Below, in pieces: positions 1 to 8,645 of a DNA stretch of 64,000 nt (positions within the stretch are counted from its first letter, which is position 1; each line of letters opens with the position of its first letter). The position numbers and the translations under genes were made by a program. The notes beneath the pieces were generated by a model that was given only the letters and a program-made list of their open reading frames with translations, searched no databases and was not told the origin of the DNA. Source of the stretch: Cedecea lapagei (GTDB lineage: Bacteria; Pseudomonadota; Gammaproteobacteria; Enterobacterales; Enterobacteriaceae); the NCBI RefSeq assembly GCF_900635955.1, contig NZ_LR134201.1, positions 310,001 to 374,000 on the forward strand, in the 5' to 3' direction.

Positions 1-507
1 CTGCCTCAGGATCTGATTGACCTCAACCCAAATCACAGCGTACCGACCCTGGTTGACCGCGAGCTGACGCTGTGGGAATCCCGCATCATCATGGAATACC
101 TTGATGAGCGTTTCCCGCACCCACCTTTGATGCCGGTTTACCCGGTAGCGCGTGGTGAAAGCCGTCTGTACATGCATCGCATTGAGAAAGACTGGTACAC
201 CCTGATGAACGTGGTGATGAACGGCTCCGCGCAGGAAGCGGACGCGGCGCGTAAGCAGCTGCGTGAAGAGCTGCTGAGCATTGCACCGGTGTTCACCCAG
301 AAGCCTTTCTTCCTGAGCGACGAGTTCAGCCTGGTAGACTGCTACCTGGCGCCGCTGCTGTGGCGTTTGCCGCAGATGGGTATTGAGCTGACAGGGGCAG
401 GTTCTAAAGAGATGAAAGGGTATATGACCCGCGTCTTTGAGCGTGACTCCTTCCTCGCCTCTTTGACCGAACCTGAGCGCGAAATGCGTCTGCAGACTCG
501 AGGCTAA
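1..507 (+). CDS. sspA: Stringent starvation protein A, 5'-truncated by window edge
   Basis: RNA-polymerase-associated regulator with a glutathione S-transferase fold; in E. coli it acts in stationary phase and acid tolerance. Frame 1 is open from base 1 and gives 168 residues starting LPQDLIDLNPN, so about 44 N-terminal residues of the usual 212 lie outside the window. Visible are the end of the thioredoxin-like domain (SVPTLVDRELTLWESR) and the whole helical C-terminal domain (FLSDEFSLVDCYLAPLLWR). The stop at 505-507 is followed three bases later by the sspB ATG, the usual sspAB operon. Identification rests on near-identity to the remembered E. coli protein. Confidence 0.97.
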   Translation: MPQDLIDLNPNHSVPTLVDRELTLWESRIIMEYLDERFPHPPLMPVYPVARGESRLYMHRIEKDWYTLMNVVMNGSAQEADAARKQLREELLSIAPVFTQKPFFLSDEFSLVDCYLAPLLWRLPQMGIELTGAGSKEMKGYMTRVFERDSFLASLTEPEREMRLQTRG

Positions 508-510
508 GTG

Positions 511-1011
511 ATGGATATGTCGCAGCTGTCGCCGCGCCGTCCTTACCTGTTGCGCGCCTTCTATGAGTGGCTGCTGGATAACCAGCTGACGCCGCATCTG
601 GTGGTAGATATTACGCTGCCGGGTGTAGAGGTGCCGATGGAGTATGCGCGAGACGGGCAAATTGTGCTGAACATCGCACCGCGCGCCGTGGGCAACCTGG
701 AGCTGGCGAACGACGAAGTGCGCTTTAACGCGCGTTTTGGCGGCGTGCCTCGCCAGGTGAACGTCCCGATGGCCGCCGTTTTGGCTATCTACGCACGTGA
801 GAACGGAGCAGGCACGATGTTTGAGCCGGAAGCGGGCTATGATGAAGACGCTGAAAGCCATAATGACGATCGCTCCGATGCCGGCGTGTCTGAAACAGTG
901 ATGCAGGTTATTGACGGCGATCGCCCGGATCACGGCGATGATGACAATCACCCGGATGACGATCCGCCGCCGCCGCGCGGTGGTCGCCCCGCACTGCGCG
1001 TGGTGAAATAA
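511..1011 (+). CDS. sspB: SspB, ClpXP adaptor (stringent starvation protein B)
   Basis: Adaptor that delivers SsrA-tagged peptides (and RseA fragments in E. coli) to ClpXP. The 166-residue product has the conserved peptide-binding domain at about 1-112 (RRPYLLRAFYEWLLDNQ, VLNIAPRAVGNLEL), then an acidic, low-complexity linker, then the C-terminal ClpX-docking tail RGGRPALRVVK. An in-frame GTG lies one codon upstream at 508, but ATG 511 matches the family start (MDxSQL). It follows sspA by three bases and is closed by a strong terminator. Confidence 0.97.
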   Translation: MDMSQLSPRRPYLLRAFYEWLLDNQLTPHLVVDITLPGVEVPMEYARDGQIVLNIAPRAVGNLELANDEVRFNARFGGVPRQVNVPMAAVLAIYARENGAGTMFEPEAGYDEDAESHNDDRSDAGVSETVMQVIDGDRPDHGDDDNHPDDDPPPPRGGRPALRVVK

Positions 1012-1012
1012 C

Positions 1013-1044
1013 AAAAAAGCCAGTCGAAAAGACTGGCTTTTTTT
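1013..1044. terminator. Bidirectional terminator between sspB and gltD
   Basis: Perfect stem GCCAGTC/GACTGGC with loop GAAAA, flanked by A6 on the left and T7 on the right, so it can end transcripts from both convergent operons. Confidence 0.9.
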
Positions 1045-1080
1045 ATGGCGCTCTGGCGGCCGAAGCCGCCAGGTTTACGC

Positions 1081-2499
1081 TTAGACTTCGAGGAAGTTCA
1101 GGATCCCGTCCGCGGCTTTACGCCCTTCAGCGATAGCCGTCACCACCAGATCGGAACCGCGAACGATGTCGCCACCGGCGAAGATTTTCGGGTTGCTGGT
1201 CTGGAATGCGTTCTCACTGCCTTCAGGCGCGATGATGCGGCCCTGGCTGTCCAGCTCGACGCTGTGCTGCGCCAGCCACGTCATGCTGTGAGGACGGAAG
1301 CCAAACGCCATCACTACCGCATCGGCGGCCAGCACGTGCTCGGAACCGGCGACGATCTCCGGGCGACGACGGCCGTTAGCATCCGGCGCGCTCAGTTCTG
1401 TACGCGCAACCTTCACGCCGCACACGCGACCGTTAGCGTTAATTTCTACGCCCAGCGGCTGCAGGTTGAACTGGAACTCCACGCCTTCTTCACGCGCGTT
1501 TTTCACTTCACGCTTAGAGCCCGGCATGTTCTCTTCGTCACGGCGATAGGCGCAAATGACGTGGCTCGCGCCCTGGCGGATGGATGTGCGCACACAGTCC
1601 ATGGCGGTATCACCGCCGCCCAGCACAACGACACGTTTGCCTTCCATGCTGATGTAAGGCTCTTCAGCCGTATCAGCAAAGCCCATGATTTGCTTGGTGT
1701 TGGCGATGAGGAACGGCAGAGCGTCATAAACGCCCGGCGCATCTTCATTCTCTAATCCACCGCGCATTGACTGATAGGTGCCGACGCCAAGGAACACGGA
1801 ATCGTATTCGCTCAGCAGCTCGTCCATCTGCACGTCACGGCCAACTTCGGTATTGAGTTTAAATTCAATCCCCATACCGCTGAAGATTTCGCGGCGCTTG
1901 GTCATCACCTCTTTTTCCAGCTTAAAGGCCGGAATACCGAAGGTCAGCAGTCCGCCGATTTCTGGATGTCTGTCGTAAACCACCGCCTTCACGCCGTTAC
2001 GCGCCAGCACGTCCGCACAGGCAAGCCCGGCAGGGCCTGCGCCGATAATAGCCACGCGCTTGCCGGTTTGCTTCACGCCGGTCAGATCCGGCTTCCAGCC
2101 CATCTCAATCGCTTTATCGTTGATATAGCGCTCGATATTGCCGATGGTCACCGCGCCAAACTCGTCGTTCAGCGTACAGGAACCTTCGCACAGGCGGTCC
2201 TGCGGGCAAACGCGGCCGCACACTTCCGGCAGACTGTTGGTCTGGTGAGACAGCTCGGCCGCCTCAATGATGCGCCCCTCGTTGGCCAGCTTCAGCCAGT
2301 TTGGAATGTAGTTGTGAACCGGGCACTTCCACTCGCAGTACGGGTTGCCGCAGGAGAGACAGCGGTCGGCCTGCGCCTTTGCCTGCCCCTCAGAGAACGG
2401 CTCGTAGATTTCCACAAATTCAATTTTGCGGATCTTCAGCGGCTTCTTCGGCGGATCAACGCGCTGCAAGTCGATAAATTGATAAACGTTTTGACTCAT
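1081..2499 (-). CDS. gltD: Glutamate synthase (NADPH) small subunit
   Basis: Beta subunit of GOGAT; it oxidises NADPH on FAD and passes electrons to the large subunit for making glutamate from glutamine and 2-oxoglutarate. The 472 residues show N-terminal cysteine clusters for 4Fe-4S centres (CLSCGNPYCEWKCP near 48-61 and CGRVCPQDRLCEGSC near 94-108), a Rossmann FAD motif (GAGPAGLACADVLARNG near 152), a second dinucleotide motif (GGGDTAMDC near 294) and the C-terminal GGDIVRGSDLVVTAIAEG FAD motif. It lies 9 bases downstream of gltB in one operon. Length equals that of E. coli GltD. Confidence 0.98.
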   Translation of the reverse strand: MSQNVYQFIDLQRVDPPKKPLKIRKIEFVEIYEPFSEGQAKAQADRCLSCGNPYCEWKCPVHNYIPNWLKLANEGRIIEAAELSHQTNSLPEVCGRVCPQDRLCEGSCTLNDEFGAVTIGNIERYINDKAIEMGWKPDLTGVKQTGKRVAIIGAGPAGLACADVLARNGVKAVVYDRHPEIGGLLTFGIPAFKLEKEVMTKRREIFSGMGIEFKLNTEVGRDVQMDELLSEYDSVFLGVGTYQSMRGGLENEDAPGVYDALPFLIANTKQIMGFADTAEEPYISMEGKRVVVLGGGDTAMDCVRTSIRQGASHVICAYRRDEENMPGSKREVKNAREEGVEFQFNLQPLGVEINANGRVCGVKVARTELSAPDANGRRRPEIVAGSEHVLAADAVVMAFGFRPHSMTWLAQHSVELDSQGRIIAPEGSENAFQTSNPKIFAGGDIVRGSDLVVTAIAEGRKAADGILNFLEV

Positions 2500-2508
2500 C
2501 GTGACCTC

Positions 2509-5500
2509 TTACTGCGCCTGCACCCGCAGCTCGGCTGCGGAACGACTGCGGTGACCCAACAATGCTTTGACATCACTGGACTTCGGTTTAACCAGGGTGA
2601 ATTTCGAGGCGAACGCCGGCCAGTTAGCCAGGATCTCTTCGCCGCGCTGGGAGCCGGTCAGCTGAACGTGTTCGGTGATCATGCCGCGCAGATGCTCTTC
2701 ATGGATCGCCAGCTCTTCTACATTCAGTAATTCAACCAGTTCCGGGTTCACGCGTTTACGGAATTCACCGTCTTCGTCCAGCACGTAGGCAAAGCCGCCC
2801 GTCATACCGGCACCGAAGTTAACCCCGGTTTTGCCAAGAATACAGACGATACCGCCGGTCATGTATTCACAGCCGTTATCGCCAATGCCTTCAACCACGG
2901 TGATAGCACCGGAGTTACGCACCGCGAAACGCTCGCCCGCACGGCCTGCGGCGTACAGCTTGCCGCCGGTGGCGCCATACAGGCAGGTGTTGCCGATAAT
3001 CGTCGCTTCATGGCTGCGGAAGGCTGAGCCTACCGGAGGGCGCAGAGAAATCAGGCCGCCCGCCATGCCTTTGCCGACATAGTCGTTAGCGTCGCCGGTC
3101 AGGTGCAGCTCCACGCCGCCTGCGTTCCAGACGCCGAAGCTCTGGCCTGCGGTACCGTTGAAGTGCGCCTTAATGGGGTCAGACGCCAGCCCCTGGTCGC
3201 CGTGCTGCTGGGCGATGTAGCCGGAAAGCGAAGCCCCAACGGAACGGTCGGTGTTGCGGATATCAAACCAGAAGGTTTTGCTCTGTTTGTCATCCACGTA
3301 TGCCTGCGCCTGGTTCAGCAGCTGTGCGTTAAGGTCGCCCTTATCGAACGGCGGGTTATGCTCGGTGCAGTACACCGCTTTACCCGGCATAGGTTCAGCC
3401 GTTTTCAGCAGGGCGGAGAGATCCAGCTTCTGCTGCTTAGCGGTAAACCCGTCCAGCTCTTTCAGCAGGTCGGTACGGCCAATCAGATCGACCAGACGCT
3501 TCACGCCGAGCAGCGCCATCAGTTCGCGAGTCTCGCGAGCGATGAACTCAAAGTAGTTGGTCACTTTGAACGGCAGGCCGTGGTAATGGTTCTTGCGCAG
3601 TTTGTCATCCTGAGTGGCAACGCCGGTTGCGCAGTTGTTCAGGTGGCAAATTCGCAGGTATTTACAGCCCAGCGCGACCATGGGGCCGGTGCCGAAGCCG
3701 AAGCTCTCTGCGCCAAGGATCGCCGCTTTGATGATGTCGAGGCCGGTTTTCAGGCCGCCATCTACCTGCAGGCGAATCTTGTGGCGCAGGCCGTTAGCGA
3801 CCAGCGCCTGCTGGGTTTCCACCAGACCAAGCTCCCACGGGCAGCCCGCGTATTTCACCGACGACAGCGGGCTTGCGCCGGTGCCGCCGTCGTAGCCGGC
3901 AATGGTAATCAGGTCGGCATAGGCTTTTGCTACGCCCGTTGCGATAGTCCCGACGCCCGGTTCGGAAACCAGCTTCACGGAAATCATCGCCTTCGGGTTA
4001 ACCTGTTTCAGGTCGAAAATCAGCTGCGCCAGATCCTCGATAGAGTAGATATCGTGGTGAGGCGGAGGTGAAATCAGCGTAACGCCCGGTACGGAGTAGC
4101 GCAGCCTGGCGATATAAGGCGTGACTTTATCACCCGGCAGCTGGCCGCCTTCGCCCGGTTTCGCGCCCTGCGCGACTTTAATCTGGATAACGTCGGCGTT
4201 GACCAGATAGGCCGGCGTAACGCCGAAGCGGCCGGAAGCGACCTGCTTGATACGGGACACTTTATTGGTGCCGTAGCGCGCCGGATCTTCGCCGCCTTCG
4301 CCGGAGTTAGAGTTCCCGCCGATGCTGTTCATCGCCTCGGCCAGGGATTCGTGTGCCTCCGGGCTCAGGGCGCCGATAGACATGGCCGCAGTGTCGAAGC
4401 GTTTAAACAGCTCGCTTGCCGGCTCAACGTCTTCAATTTTGACGGATTCATCCTGCGGGTTCAGCGCAAGCATATCGCGCAGCGTGGCGACAGGGCGCTC
4501 GTTGACCAGCTTCGCATACTGCTGGTAGTCAGCGTATTCGCCGCTCTGCACCGCTTTTTGCAGCGTCTGCACCACGTCCGGGTTATAGGCGTGGTACTCC
4601 CCACCGTGGACAAACTTCAGCTGGCCGCCCTGATCCAGTGGCTTGCGTACCAGCCAGGCGCGTTTGGACAGATTCAGCAGGTCCTGCTGGAAGTCGCCGA
4701 AGCCAGCACCGCCGATGCGGCTGACCGCCCCCTGGAAGCAAAGCTCGGAAACTTCTTTGTGCAGACCGACGGCTTCGAACAGCTTAGAGCAACGGTAGGA
4801 GGCGATAGTCGAGATGCCCATTTTGGACATGATCTTGTACAGCCCTTTGTTGATGCCGTTGCGGTAGTTCTGCATCACGGTGCGGTAATTTTTGTCGATG
4901 GCGCCGTTGTCGACCAGCTTCGCCAGCGTTTCATAGGCGAGGTAAGGATAGATGGCGGTCGCCCCGAAGCCCAGCAGCACGGCGAAGTGGTGCGGGTCAC
5001 GGGCGCTGGCGGTTTCAACGATGATGTTGGCGTCACAGCGCAGGCTCTTCTCAACGAGACGAGTCTGGATTGCGCCCACGGCCATCGGGGCCGGAACCGG
5101 CAGGCGATTTTTCGCAATGTTACGGTCAGACAGCACCAGCAACACGGTGCCGTTGCGTACCATGCGTTCAGCTTCGTCACACAGCGCCATCACGGTTTCG
5201 TGCATTGACTTCTCGGTCACGTCATAAGTGATGTCGAGCGTATCGGCGCGGTAGTGTTCTTCTTCAAGCGTGGTGAGCTGCTGGAAATCAGACCACAGCA
5301 GGATCGGCGATTTGAAACTCAGGCGGTGTGCCTGGCCCTCTGCTTCACAGAAGACGTTCATCTCACGGCCAATGCTGGTGGCTAGCGACATCACGTGCGC
5401 TTCACGCAGCGGGTCGATCGGCGGGTTGGTGACCTGCGCGAACTGCTGGCGGAAGTAGTCGTAAATAATACGTGGCTGGCTGGAAAGCACGGCAAATGGA

Positions 5501-6969
5501 GTGTCATCGCCCATTGAGCCTACGGCTTCCTGGCCATTTTCGCCCAGCACGCGGATCACTGAATCCAGCTCTTCGCTGCTGTAGTTAAACTGTTTCTGGA
5601 AGCTGGCGAGCGTGTCATCGTCCAGTTCGCGCGCGCCCACTTTCTCGTCCGGCAGCTCTTCAAACGGCACCAGACGACGAACGTTGTTCTCCATCCACTC
5701 TTTATAGGGATGGCGGCTTTTCAGCTCGGCATCGGTTTCGGCAGAGTGGAGGATACGGCCAATACGGGTATCGATAACCATCAGCTCGCCCGGGCCAACA
5801 CGGCCTTTCTCAACCACTTCGTCCGGCTGGTAGTCCCAGATCCCGACTTCAGAGGCGCAGGTAATGAGCTTATCTTTGGTGATGACGTAACGAGCCGGGC
5901 GCAGGCCGTTGCGATCAAGGTTACAGGCCGCGAAGCGTCCGTCGGACATGACGATACCGGCCGGGCCATCCCACGGCTCCATGTGCATGGAGTTAAAGTC
6001 GAAGAAGGCGCGCAGCTCTGGATCCATGTTTGGGTTGTTCTGCCATGCAGGCGGAACCAGCAGACGCATGGCGCGGACGATGTCCATCCCGCCGGCCAGC
6101 AGCAGCTCAAGCATGTTATCCATGGAGCTGGAGTCTGAGCCTGTTTCATTTACGAACGGCGCGGCGTCGTGCAGATCGGGGATCAGCGGCGTCTGGAATT
6201 TATAGGTACGAGCGCGAGCCCACTGGCGGTTACCGGTAATGGTGTTGATTTCACCGTTGTGCGCCAGGTAGCGGAACGGCTGCGCCAGCGGCCAGCGCGG
6301 CACGGTGTTGGTGGAGAAGCGCTGGTGGAACAGGCAAATGGCCGATTCCAGGCGCAGGTCCGCCAGGTCCAGGTAGAAGCGCGGCAGGTCCGCCGGCATA
6401 CAGAGACCTTTATAGATATTGACCAGGTTGGACAGACTGCAGATATAGAAGTCTTTATCTTCCTGGAGACGTTTCTCGATACGGCGACGGGCGATAAACA
6501 GGCGGCGTTCCATATCACGAGGGCGCCAGCCCGCCGGGGCGTTAACGAAAATTTGTTCGATACGTGGCAGAGAGGAGAGGGCGATTTCACCGAGCACGTC
6601 TTTGTTCAGCGGCACTTCGCGCCAGCCGACAATAGACAGGGTTTCGTTTTGCAGCTCTTCTTCAACAATGCGGCGGCTGGCGCGAGCAAGCGCGTCATCC
6701 TGGCTTAAGAAAATCATGCCAACGGCATAGTTCTTGGCCAGACGCCAATTGCGCTCTTCTGCAACAATGCGGAAGAAGCGATCGGGTTTTTGCAGCAGCA
6801 GGCCACAACCGTCGCCGGTTTTACCGTCGGCCAGGATGGCGCCACGGTGCTGCATACGGGCTAGCGCGTGAATAGCGGTACGCACTACCTTGTGGCTAGG
6901 TTCGCCTTCTATGTGGGCGATCAGGCCGAAACCACAGTTATCCTTCTCAAGGGATTTATCGTACAACAT
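2509..6969 (-). CDS. gltB: Glutamate synthase (NADPH) large subunit
   Basis: Alpha subunit of GOGAT, 1486 residues, usual length. It starts MLYDKSLEKDNCGFG; after removal of an 11-residue propeptide Cys12 becomes the N-terminal nucleophile of the class II glutaminase domain (about 12-430). The central and FMN-binding synthase domains follow (about 470-1200), with a 3Fe-4S cysteine cluster in GCKYLRICHLNNC and the GGTGASPLSS region. The C-terminal beta-helix domain contains repeated glycines (YVGKGMAGG, GNTCLYGATGG). The start agrees with the mature-type annotation; no good in-frame alternative is visible upstream. It is transcribed leftward with gltD from the long spacer to its right. In E. 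coli the operon is controlled by Lrp; that is knowledge, not seen here. Confidence 0.98.
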   Translation of the reverse strand: MLYDKSLEKDNCGFGLIAHIEGEPSHKVVRTAIHALARMQHRGAILADGKTGDGCGLLLQKPDRFFRIVAEERNWRLAKNYAVGMIFLSQDDALARASRRIVEEELQNETLSIVGWREVPLNKDVLGEIALSSLPRIEQIFVNAPAGWRPRDMERRLFIARRRIEKRLQEDKDFYICSLSNLVNIYKGLCMPADLPRFYLDLADLRLESAICLFHQRFSTNTVPRWPLAQPFRYLAHNGEINTITGNRQWARARTYKFQTPLIPDLHDAAPFVNETGSDSSSMDNMLELLLAGGMDIVRAMRLLVPPAWQNNPNMDPELRAFFDFNSMHMEPWDGPAGIVMSDGRFAACNLDRNGLRPARYVITKDKLITCASEVGIWDYQPDEVVEKGRVGPGELMVIDTRIGRILHSAETDAELKSRHPYKEWMENNVRRLVPFEELPDEKVGARELDDDTLASFQKQFNYSSEELDSVIRVLGENGQEAVGSMGDDTPFAVLSSQPRIIYDYFRQQFAQVTNPPIDPLREAHVMSLATSIGREMNVFCEAEGQAHRLSFKSPILLWSDFQQLTTLEEEHYRADTLDITYDVTEKSMHETVMALCDEAERMVRNGTVLLVLSDRNIAKNRLPVPAPMAVGAIQTRLVEKSLRCDANIIVETASARDPHHFAVLLGFGATAIYPYLAYETLAKLVDNGAIDKNYRTVMQNYRNGINKGLYKIMSKMGISTIASYRCSKLFEAVGLHKEVSELCFQGAVSRIGGAGFGDFQQDLLNLSKRAWLVRKPLDQGGQLKFVHGGEYHAYNPDVVQTLQKAVQSGEYADYQQYAKLVNERPVATLRDMLALNPQDESVKIEDVEPASELFKRFDTAAMSIGALSPEAHESLAEAMNSIGGNSNSGEGGEDPARYGTNKVSRIKQVASGRFGVTPAYLVNADVIQIKVAQGAKPGEGGQLPGDKVTPYIARLRYSVPGVTLISPPPHHDIYSIEDLAQLIFDLKQVNPKAMISVKLVSEPGVGTIATGVAKAYADLITIAGYDGGTGASPLSSVKYAGCPWELGLVETQQALVANGLRHKIRLQVDGGLKTGLDIIKAAILGAESFGFGTGPMVALGCKYLRICHLNNCATGVATQDDKLRKNHYHGLPFKVTNYFEFIARETRELMALLGVKRLVDLIGRTDLLKELDGFTAKQQKLDLSALLKTAEPMPGKAVYCTEHNPPFDKGDLNAQLLNQAQAYVDDKQSKTFWFDIRNTDRSVGASLSGYIAQQHGDQGLASDPIKAHFNGTAGQSFGVWNAGGVELHLTGDANDYVGKGMAGGLISLRPPVGSAFRSHEATIIGNTCLYGATGGKLYAAGRAGERFAVRNSGAITVVEGIGDNGCEYMTGGIVCILGKTGVNFGAGMTGGFAYVLDEDGEFRKRVNPELVELLNVEELAIHEEHLRGMITEHVQLTGSQRGEEILANWPAFASKFTLVKPKSSDVKALLGHRSRSAAELRVQAQ

Positions 6970-7649
6970 ATCAGTGAACCTCCCCAGGCTCTACGTTACT
7001 CCCAACCGTCTGCGCGTGGACGCAGCAAGGGCATGGCGACGGGGTTTGCGCATCATACGCTTGCCTCGCGTGTCGCCCTCTTAATATCCAACGCATCCGG
7101 TGTCACAAGTGTTGAGGACTTGCTTTAGAGGGAATCTCAATTACTGCATAAATATGATGGGCACAGAACCCATCCAGAAAGCTTCCAGCGGATTTCCAAC
7201 TTATCGGGAAAGAGCACACAGGTCAAATGGCATTCTTATTTATACAGAATTGTGCTAAGAGTCACTTAAGATTATGAATTTAATGATTTTTAGTGCTTTT
7301 TTGAAGGCGCTGGCGGCGCGGCAAGCGCCGAGTGTTATGTGATCGTCCTCACTATCTGAATGGCCGTGAAACTCCAGACCATGCTGGCATGAGTGGTATT
7401 GCCAGCAGGATATGCTACTTAATCCCCTTGCAGTGCAGCATGACACTGTTTTTTCACCGCTGGTCATATTCCTTAAATAACGCACGGCATCATAAGGAAA
7501 AGTAATCAAGCTTGATGTGAATGGAATTGCACTAATTTCGAATTTATATGCAAAAGGTAAGGCTGCGCCGAAGCGATTGATCCAGGTCATCGCCGGTGCG
7601 GGAAGAAAATGGCAGGCTAGGCCCCTTTTTCGGGACGGCCCATCAGATT
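6970..7649. other. 680-base intergenic region between divergent gltB and yhcC
   Basis: It must hold the gltBD promoter and leader (minus strand) and the yhcC promoter (plus strand). Seen directly: a small hairpin GATGGG/CCCATC at 7156-7174; a possible gltB minus-strand -10 (TATAAA, plus coordinates 7239-7244) without a convincing -35; an AT-rich stretch at 7230-7300 interrupted by a GC-rich inverted repeat GGCGCT/AGCGCC at about 7304-7329 preceded by a T-run. No convincing gene: the one open frame here (minus, 7255-7590) has no recognisable family or good ribosome binding site. I cannot place Lrp sites by eye. Confidence 0.6.
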
Positions 7650-8591
7650 ATGCAGTTACAGAAATTAGTCAATATGTTTGGCGGCGATCTCTCGCGCCGC
7701 TATGGGCAAAAGGTCCATAAACTCACGCTGCATGGCGGATTCAGCTGTCCTAATCGCGACGGTACCATTGGGCGAGGCGGCTGTACTTTTTGCAACGTCG
7801 CCTCTTTTGCCGACGAAGCCCAGCAGCACAGTTCGATTGCTGAGCAGCTCGCGCATCAGGCCAGTCGCGTGAATCGCGCCCAGCGCTACCTTGCTTACTT
7901 CCAGGCCTACACCAGCACCTGGGCTGAGGTGCAGGTTCTGCGTGCTATGTACCAGCAGGCGGTGAGCCAGACCAGCATCGTGGGGCTCTGCGTAGGCACC
8001 CGGCCTGACTGCGTGCCCGAGAGCGTGCTGGATCTGCTAAGCGATTACCACGAACAGGGTTATGAGGTCTGGCTGGAGCTGGGTTTGCAGACGGCGAATG
8101 ACAAAACGCTGCACCGGATCAACCGCGGGCATGATTTTGCCTGCTACCAGCAGACAACGCGGCGCGCTCGCGCTCGCGGGCTGAAGGTTTGCAGTCATCT
8201 GATTGTCGGTTTGCCCGGCGAAGGCCAGCAGCACTGCATGAACACGCTGGAAAAAGTGGTTGAAACCGGCGTGGACGGCCTGAAGCTGCACCCGCTGCAT
8301 ATCGTTGAAGGCAGCATCATGGCCAAAAGCTGGCGCGCTGGCCGCCTTGAGGGGATCGCGCTGGATGAGTATGTGGCCACCGCCGGCGAAATGATTCGCC
8401 ATACGCCGCTTGATGTCGTGTTTCATCGTATTTCGGCTAACGCCAGGCGCCCAACCTTACTAGCGCCGGTGTGGTGCGAAAACCGCTGGGCCGCGATGGT
8501 GGATATCGACCGCTATTTACTGGCGTATGGGCCACAGGGTTCCGCGCTGGGAACGCCGTGGGATCTCTCAGATCTTTCTCGTAAATCCTGA
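7650..8591 (+). CDS. yhcC: YhcC-type radical SAM protein (TIGR01212 family)
   Basis: Radical S-adenosylmethionine protein of unproven function; the family is conserved in enterobacteria and related to Elp3-like enzymes. 313 residues. The iron-sulfur cysteines sit near the N-terminus in the unusual spacing CPNRDGTIGRGGCTFC, followed by glycine and glutamate motifs typical of the radical SAM barrel (GTRPDCVPE, WLELGLQT, HLIVGLPGEG). The ATG at 7650 matches the family start MQLQKLVNMFGG; the open frame continues upstream but that part has no family match. It is divergent from gltB and precedes arcB by 54 bases. Confidence 0.92.
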   Translation: MQLQKLVNMFGGDLSRRYGQKVHKLTLHGGFSCPNRDGTIGRGGCTFCNVASFADEAQQHSSIAEQLAHQASRVNRAQRYLAYFQAYTSTWAEVQVLRAMYQQAVSQTSIVGLCVGTRPDCVPESVLDLLSDYHEQGYEVWLELGLQTANDKTLHRINRGHDFACYQQTTRRARARGLKVCSHLIVGLPGEGQQHCMNTLEKVVETGVDGLKLHPLHIVEGSIMAKSWRAGRLEGIALDEYVATAGEMIRHTPLDVVFHRISANARRPTLLAPVWCENRWAAMVDIDRYLLAYGPQGSALGTPWDLSDLSRKS

Positions 8592-8645
8592 GCAGGTCTC
8601 CGTTTTGCGGTATATTTAGCGCATCCACGGCGAAGGAATCGTTCC

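Noticed and set aside
7255..7590. 111-codon open frame in the gltB-yhcC spacer (minus strand)
   Set aside because: No family match, no clear ribosome binding site, and composition unlike its neighbours; left as intergenic.
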